From contig JANQAE010000001.1 of the NCBI GenBank assembly GCA_024707225.1, positions 1,981,387 to 2,045,386 of the forward strand: 64,000 bases of DNA, written 5' to 3'. Below the pieces are notes generated by a model. That model did not search any database, was not told where the DNA came from, and was given only the letters and a program-made list of their open reading frames with translations. Every line of letters begins with the position of its first letter. Within the stretch, counting starts at the first letter, position 1. Below, piece after piece: positions 59,238 to 64,000 of the stretch. Origin of the DNA: Dokdonella sp. (GTDB lineage: Bacteria; Pseudomonadota; Gammaproteobacteria; Xanthomonadales; Rhodanobacteraceae). A program made the position numbers and the translations under genes.

Positions 59238-59944
59238 CGCCGGCCGAGCCCTCGGCCGAGCACGACCGGCAGCGCCGCCTGCGCAGCTTCGTGCTGCGCC
59301 AGGGCCGCATCACGCCGGCGCAGGCGCGTGCATTCGACGCGCATTGGGCGCGCTACGGCCTGGACTACGCGGGACAGCCGCGCGACCTGGACGCGGCGTT
59401 CGGCCGCCATGCGCCGCGCGTGGTCGAGATCGGCTTCGGCAACGGCGAGCAGCTGCTGCATGCCGCCGCACACGAGCCGGACCAGGATTTCATCGGCATC
59501 GAGGTGCACCGCCCCGGCGTCGGCCGCCTGATGAACGGCCTGGCCGCGGCCGGCCTCGGCAACGTGCGCCTGTACAACCACGACGCGGTCGAGGTGCTCG
59601 AGCGCGAGATCGCGCCGGCGTCGCTGGCGCAGGTGCGCATCTACTTTCCGGACCCGTGGCCGAAGAAGCGCCATCACAAGCGGCGGCTGATCCAGCCGGC
59701 CTTCGTCGAGTTCCTCGCCGGCCGCGTCGCGCCGGGCGGCCTGCTGCATCTGGCGACCGACTGGGCCGACTACGCCGAGCAGATGCTGGCGACCGTGGAC
59801 GCATCGCCGTCGTGGTCGAACCGGGCCGGTCCGGGTCACTACAGCCCGTGTCCCGACTGGCGCATCGAGACCCACTTCGAACGACGCGGCACGCGCCTCG
59901 GGCATGGCGTCTGGGATCTGCTCTACGAACGGACCGGTAGCTGA
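59234..59944 (+). CDS. trmB: tRNA (guanine-N7-)-methyltransferase
   Basis: TrmB methylates G46 in the variable loop of tRNAs. The 236 residues show the SAM-binding [31 protein letters not shown], the tRNA-binding [26 protein letters not shown], and [16 protein letters not shown]. The thiG-trmB order is common in Gammaproteobacteria. The start overlaps the thiG stop. Confidence 0.96.
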   Translation: MTPAEPSAEHDRQRRLRSFVLRQGRITPAQARAFDAHWARYGLDYAGQPRDLDAAFGRHAPRVVEIGFGNGEQLLHAAAHEPDQDFIGIEVHRPGVGRLMNGLAAAGLGNVRLYNHDAVEVLEREIAPASLAQVRIYFPDPWPKKRHHKRRLIQPAFVEFLAGRVAPGGLLHLATDWADYAEQMLATVDASPSWSNRAGPGHYSPCPDWRIETHFERRGTRLGHGVWDLLYERTGS

Positions 59945-60074
59945 GGACGCTCGCGACGGCGACGCCGCCGGCGTCCAATGCCGGACAGCGCCGCCGATGA
60001 GCGCTATCCTTTCGCGGTTGCCCTGACGACCAGGCCGCCCCTAGACGGCCGGAACAACCAGAACCGATGCTCTG

Positions 60075-61922
60075 ATGGATGCCGGCCTGACGCTGACCAC
60101 CGAGATGATGCTCGTGCTCGGGCTGGTGGTCTTCACCGTCCTGATGCTGATCCTCGAATGGATCCGGGCGGATCTGGTCGCTCTCCTGGTCATCGTGGTG
60201 ATCGGCATCACGCGGCTGATGCCGGTCGAACAGCTGTTCGACGGCTTCGCCGGCAACGCGGTGATCTCGCTGATCGCGGTCATGATCATGGGCGCCGGAC
60301 TCGACCGCACCGGCGTGCTCGGCAAGGCGGCCTCGTTCGTGATCCGCCTCGCCGGCGGCGTCGAGCAGCGGCTGGCCATCGCGATCAACACGATCGTCGG
60401 CAGCCTGTCGGCGGTGATCCAGAGCCAGGCGCTCTCGTCACTGTTCCTTCCGGTGGTCAGCCGCGTCAGCGCGCGCACCGGCGTGCCGCTGCGCCGGCTG
60501 CTGCTGCCGATGGCCTGCTGCATCCTGTGCGGCACCAACATCACGATGATCGCCAACTCGCCGCTGATCCTGCTCAACGACCTGATCGCGAGCGCGAACC
60601 GCAACCTGCCGCCGGGCGCGCAGAGCATCGAGCCGTTCCGCCTGTTCGCGATCGCACCGGTCGGCATTCCGCTGCTGATCGTCGGCGTCGCGTTCTTCGC
60701 GGTCCTCGGCCGGCGCCTGCTGCCGGACGAGGAAGACAAGCAGAACGTCACGCCGGGGCGTACCGAGAGCTACTTCGCCGACACCTACGGCATCGAGGGC
60801 GACGTCTTCGAGCTGACCGTCACCGCCGAGAGTCCGCTGGTCGGCATGAGCGTCGGCGAGACCGAGCAGCTGCACGACGCGCCGCTGATCCTCGCGCTCA
60901 AGACCGGCAACGAGGCGCGCCTGGCGCCGCCGGCCGACCAGATGATCTGGGTCGGCAGCGTGATCGGCGTGCTCGGCCGCCGCGACGCGGTCGCCGACTT
61001 CGCCGACAACCACCTGTGCCGCATGCAGGTGCGCCTGCGCAACTTCGGCGACATGTTCAATCCGACGCGCGCCGGCATCTCCGAGGCGGTGATCCCGCCG
61101 ACCTCGCACTGGATCAACCAGAAGATCGAGGACCTGCGGATCCGCAAGCGCCTGGGCATCAGCGTGCTGGCGGTCACGCGCGGCGGCGAGGTGTTCCGCG
61201 AGGACGTGCGGCACCTGACGCTGCGCCCCGGCGACATGCTGGTCCTGCACAGCCTCTGGCGCGACCTGCCGCCGGCTTCGGAGTCGCGCGACTTCCTCGT
61301 CGTCACCGACTATCCGAAGGAGGAGCAGCGGCCGAGCCGGATCTGGTACGCGACGGCGTTCTTCGGCCTGTCGCTGGCGCTGGGCCTGTTCACCGACCTC
61401 AAGCTGTCGGTCGCGATGATGACCGGCGCGGTCGGCATGCTGCTGGCCGGCGTCCTCAGCATGGACGAGGCCTACAAGGCGATCAACTGGAAGACGATCT
61501 TCATCCTGGCCTGCCTGATCCCGCTCGGCTGGGCGATGGACTCGACCGGCACGGCCGCCTGGATCGCCCAGGAGGTCATGATCTATCTGGACGGCATGCC
61601 GCAGTGGCTGATCCAGGCCGCGCTGGCGGTGCTGACGCTGATGTTCGCGCAGGTCATCTCGAACGTCGGCGCGGCCGTGATGATGGTGCCGATGGCGATC
61701 AACATCGCGCTGGCCTCGGGCGGCAATCCGGCGGCCTATGCGCTGATCGTCGCGATCTCCACGTCCAACACGTTCTTCCTGCCGAGCGCCAACCCGGTGC
61801 TGCTGGTCGTGGCCGGCCCCGGCGGCTACCGCAACCGGGACTTCCTGCGCGTCGGCATACCGCTGACGCTGCTGATGCTGGTGACGACGCTGATCGCGGT
61901 CAATCTGATGTTCGGCCGCTGA
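60075..61922 (+). CDS. SLC13/DASS-type permease with two TrkA-C (RCK-C) domains
   Basis: The 615-residue transporter has two helical bundles (about 10-220 and 430-615). Between them lie two cytosolic RCK-C domains, starting near GDVFELTVTAESPLVGMSV and RLGISVLAVTRGGEVFREDVRHLTLRPGDMLVLHS. The repeated DASS motif is visible (CGTNITMIANSPLIL in the first half, SNTFFLPSANPVLLV in the second). Family members take up anions such as sulfate, citrate or dicarboxylates with Na+; the substrate is not predictable here. Single gene between trmB and frr. Confidence 0.88.
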   Translation: MDAGLTLTTEMMLVLGLVVFTVLMLILEWIRADLVALLVIVVIGITRLMPVEQLFDGFAGNAVISLIAVMIMGAGLDRTGVLGKAASFVIRLAGGVEQRLAIAINTIVGSLSAVIQSQALSSLFLPVVSRVSARTGVPLRRLLLPMACCILCGTNITMIANSPLILLNDLIASANRNLPPGAQSIEPFRLFAIAPVGIPLLIVGVAFFAVLGRRLLPDEEDKQNVTPGRTESYFADTYGIEGDVFELTVTAESPLVGMSVGETEQLHDAPLILALKTGNEARLAPPADQMIWVGSVIGVLGRRDAVADFADNHLCRMQVRLRNFGDMFNPTRAGISEAVIPPTSHWINQKIEDLRIRKRLGISVLAVTRGGEVFREDVRHLTLRPGDMLVLHSLWRDLPPASESRDFLVVTDYPKEEQRPSRIWYATAFFGLSLALGLFTDLKLSVAMMTGAVGMLLAGVLSMDEAYKAINWKTIFILACLIPLGWAMDSTGTAAWIAQEVMIYLDGMPQWLIQAALAVLTLMFAQVISNVGAAVMMVPMAINIALASGGNPAAYALIVAISTSNTFFLPSANPVLLVVAGPGGYRNRDFLRVGIPLTLLMLVTTLIAVNLMFGR

Positions 61923-61963
61923 GCGCCGCCGCGCCGCGGCGTTCCCGCGGACGGCGGCGTTGC

Positions 61964-61969
61964 TATACT
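61964..61969 (+). promoter_or_regulatory. -10 element of the frr-uppS-cdsA unit
   Basis: TATACT within TTGCTATACTCCG lies 39 bp before the frr start; no good -35. It suggests a local promoter, since the usual upstream genes (tsf, pyrH) are not here. Confidence 0.4.
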
Positions 61970-62007
61970 CCGTCGGCTAAGACTCAAGCACTTGGGGTGG
62001 CCGCATC

Positions 62008-62565
62008 ATGCTCAACGACATCAAGAACGACGCGCAGACGCGCATGAACAAGAGCGTGGACTCGCTCCGCCACGACCTGACCCGGCTGCGCACCGGCCGG
62101 GCCAGCGCCTCCCTGCTCGAGCCGCTGAAGGTCTCCTACTACGGCAGCGACATGCCGCTGAGCCAGGTCGCCAGCGTCGCCGTCTCCGACGCGCGCTCGC
62201 TGACCGTCACGCCGTGGGAGAAGCAGATGGTCGCACCGATCGAGAAGGCGATCCTGGCCTCCGATCTCGGCCTGACGCCGACCACGGTCGGCAACGTGAT
62301 CCGCATCAACCTGCCGGCACTGACCGAGCAGCGCCGCAAGGAGCTGTCCAAGCACGTCGCGCACGAGGGCGAGAACGCCAAGGTGGCGATCCGCAACGTG
62401 CGCCGCGACGCGATCCAGCAGGTCAAGGAGCTGCTCAAGGACAAGCAGATCTCCGAGGACGACGAGCGCCGCGCCGAAGAGGACATCCAGAAGCTGACCG
62501 ACCGCTTCGTCAAGGAGGTCGACGCCGTCGTCAAGGCCAAGGAAGACGAGTTGATGGCCGTCTGA
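62008..62565 (+). CDS. frr: ribosome-recycling factor
   Basis: RRF splits post-termination ribosomes together with EF-G. The 185 residues fit: [54 protein letters not shown]-type sequence in domain II, then [36 protein letters not shown] and a long C-terminal helix. In many Gammaproteobacteria it is preceded by rpsB-tsf-pyrH, which are absent upstream here. uppS follows after 20 bp. Confidence 0.97.
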   Translation: MLNDIKNDAQTRMNKSVDSLRHDLTRLRTGRASASLLEPLKVSYYGSDMPLSQVASVAVSDARSLTVTPWEKQMVAPIEKAILASDLGLTPTTVGNVIRINLPALTEQRRKELSKHVAHEGENAKVAIRNVRRDAIQQVKELLKDKQISEDDERRAEEDIQKLTDRFVKEVDAVVKAKEDELMAV

Positions 62566-62585
62566 GCGGCAGCGCCGACCGCCCG

Positions 62586-63326
62586 ATGACCGCCCCGCCG
62601 ACGGCTTCGAAGCCGACCCACATCGCCATCGTCATGGACGGCAACGGACGCTGGGCCGGCCGTCGCCACCGGCCGCGCAGCTTCGGGCATCGCGCCGGCC
62701 AGAAGGCCGTGCGCGCCGCGATCGAGTTCTGCCTGCGCCAGGGCATCGGCGCACTGACGCTGTTCGCGTTCTCGAGCGAGAACTGGAAGCGTCCCGAGGA
62801 AGAGGTCGGCGCGCTGATGCAGCTGTTCCTGCGCGCGCTCGAGAAGGAAGTCGACGAGCTGCACGAGCATGGCGTGCGCATCGATTTCATCGGCGATCTG
62901 GCCGCGTTCGCGCCGGAACTGCGCACGCGCATGGCCGAATCGGCCGCCAAGACCGCCGCCAATGCGGCACTGCGGCTCAACATCGCGGTCAACTACGGCG
63001 GTCGCTGGGACATCGTCCAGGCGGCACGCCGCGCGGCGGTCGAAGCGGCCGCCGGCCGGCTCGATCCGGAGCGGCTCGACGAGGCCGCGCTGGCGCCGTT
63101 CTTCTGCCTGGCCGACCTGCCGCCGGTGGACCTGTTCATCCGTACCGGCGGCGAGCAGCGGATCAGCAACTTCCTGCTGTGGCAGACCGCCTACAGCGAG
63201 CTGTATTTCACCGACGTGCTGTGGCCGGACGTCGACGCCGGCGTGCTCGAACAGGCGCTCGACGCGTTCGCGCGGCGCGACCGCCGCTTCGGCCAGACCC
63301 CGTCCCAGGCGCGCCGGGCCGGATGA
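62586..63326 (+). CDS. uppS: undecaprenyl diphosphate synthase
   Basis: UppS elongates farnesyl diphosphate to C55-PP, the carrier lipid of cell-wall synthesis. The 246 residues carry the family signatures HIAIVMDGNGRWAGRRHRPR (catalytic Asp), GHRAGQKAVRAAI, TLFAFSSENWKRP, RLNIAVNYGGRWDIVQAAR, and DLFIRTGGEQRISNFLLWQTAYSELYF. It follows frr and overlaps cdsA by 4 bp. Confidence 0.97.
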   Translation: MTAPPTASKPTHIAIVMDGNGRWAGRRHRPRSFGHRAGQKAVRAAIEFCLRQGIGALTLFAFSSENWKRPEEEVGALMQLFLRALEKEVDELHEHGVRIDFIGDLAAFAPELRTRMAESAAKTAANAALRLNIAVNYGGRWDIVQAARRAAVEAAAGRLDPERLDEAALAPFFCLADLPPVDLFIRTGGEQRISNFLLWQTAYSELYFTDVLWPDVDAGVLEQALDAFARRDRRFGQTPSQARRAG

Positions 63327-64000
63327 GCGCGCTCCGTCAGCGCGTCATGACGGCGCTCGTGCTGGCGCCGCTCGCGGTCGCCGCGATCGTGCTGCTGCCG
63401 ACCGGCGCGATCGCCGTGATCGCGGCCGCCGCGTTCGGCATGGCGCTGTGGGAATGGACGCGCATGATCGGCATGGCCTCGCAGGTCACGCGCGGCGCGG
63501 CGCTGGTCGCGTTCGCTGCGCTGCTGGGGCTGCTGTGGTGGCAGCGCGATACCGCGGTCGGCTGGGGCGTCGTTGTCGCCGGCGCGGCGTGGTGGCTGCT
63601 CGCGCTGGTCTGGCTGCGCCATTTCTCGTTCGCGGCGTCACCGACGCCCGAGAACGTCGCGATCAAGCTGGCCGCCGGCGCGGTCGCGATCGCACCGGCC
63701 TGGGCCGCGCTGCTGCACATCCACGGCGGCGAGCCGCGCGGCCATCTGTGGACGCTGTTCGCGCTGCTGCTGGTCTGGGCGGCCGACACCTTCGCGTACT
63801 TCGCCGGCCGGCAATGGGGACGCGCCAAGCTCGCGCCGCGCATCAGCCCCGGCAAGACGATCGCCGGCGCCTGGGGCGCCCTGGGCGGCACCGTGCTGGT
63901 CGCCGTGGTCGGCGGCTGGCTGCTCGGCGAGCGCGGCGTCGCGCTGGCGCTGCTGATCGTGCTCGCGCTGATCACCACGGCGTTCTCGATCGTCGGCGAC
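63323..64000 (+). CDS. cdsA: phosphatidate cytidylyltransferase (5' part, cut by window edge)
   Basis: CdsA makes CDP-diacylglycerol from phosphatidate and CTP at the inner membrane. The 226 visible residues have several membrane helices and the beginning of the signature region (LLVWAADTFAYFAGRQWGRAKLAPRISPGKTIAGAWGALGG). The uppS-cdsA order is standard and the overlap is ATGA. The end lies beyond 64000. Confidence 0.95.
   Translation, partial: MSALRQRVMTALVLAPLAVAAIVLLPTGAIAVIAAAAFGMALWEWTRMIGMASQVTRGAALVAFAALLGLLWWQRDTAVGWGVVVAGAAWWLLALVWLRHFSFAASPTPENVAIKLAAGAVAIAPAWAALLHIHGGEPRGHLWTLFALLLVWAADTFAYFAGRQWGRAKLAPRISPGKTIAGAWGALGGTVLVAVVGGWLLGERGVALALLIVLALITTAFSIVGD

Overview
The window is GC-rich chromosomal DNA from a gammaproteobacterium, most likely Lysobacterales (Xanthomonadales), close to Rhodanobacteraceae or Xanthomonadaceae. 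The assignment is an inference from gene order (zapB-like, zapA, 6S RNA, fau, EVE, rpiA; SAH riboswitch, ahcY, metF; frr, uppS, cdsA), from protein features, and from a tRNA-Gly(CCC) like that of E. coli glyU. No ribosomal RNA gene or other species marker is present.

Core region 1 (1-35600) is housekeeping. It holds a partial qmcA, a PAS-type sensor kinase overlapping proBA, a PQQ-type sugar dehydrogenase, the cell-division pair zapB-like/zapA followed by 6S RNA, then fau-EVE-rpiA, a secreted rhodanese, mtnA, a GtrA protein, pyk and an MFS exporter. After these come a FrnE-type DsbA protein, a LytS/LytTR two-component pair, a DUF2333 protein, a ferritin-like protein, thiC under a TPP riboswitch, ahcY under an SAH riboswitch, a TPR gene, metF, ilvE, a PhoQ/PhoP-type pair, a BlaI/M56 pair, a RimK-like ligase and a Nei-family glycosylase.

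The accessory region (about 35601-55452) is a 20-kb genomic island in the 3' end of tRNA-Gly(CCC). A 21-bp copy of the tRNA 3' end marks the left junction, and a tyrosine integrase sits next to the intact tRNA at the right. The cargo is defence-like: ParDE, an orphan PrlF-type antitoxin, an AbiEi antitoxin without its toxin, a phosphorothioation-type cluster and an LA2681-type HEPN gene. The minus-strand cluster reads DUF4007 (SspB-like), P-loop ATPase (SspC-like), PP-loop sulfotransfer enzyme (SspD-like) and cysteine desulfurase (SspA-like). It continues into a protein with two GHKL ATPase modules and a receiver-domain protein. Facing it on the plus strand are a GIY-YIG nuclease-like gene and a DGQHR (DndB-like) gene. 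I see no SspE, DndFGH or other standard restriction partner, so the GHKL/receiver pair and the GIY-YIG/DGQHR pair are candidates for an undescribed phosphorothioate-linked defence or control module. Several island genes (ATPase, HEPN, integrase) carry apparent single-base frameshifts. Either the island is decaying or the assembly has indel errors.

Core region 2 (55505-64000) resumes housekeeping: a FecR/DUF6600 secreted protein with an Arg/Ala/Pro-rich tail, thiS-thiG-trmB, an SLC13-type permease, and frr-uppS-cdsA (the last cut by the window edge).
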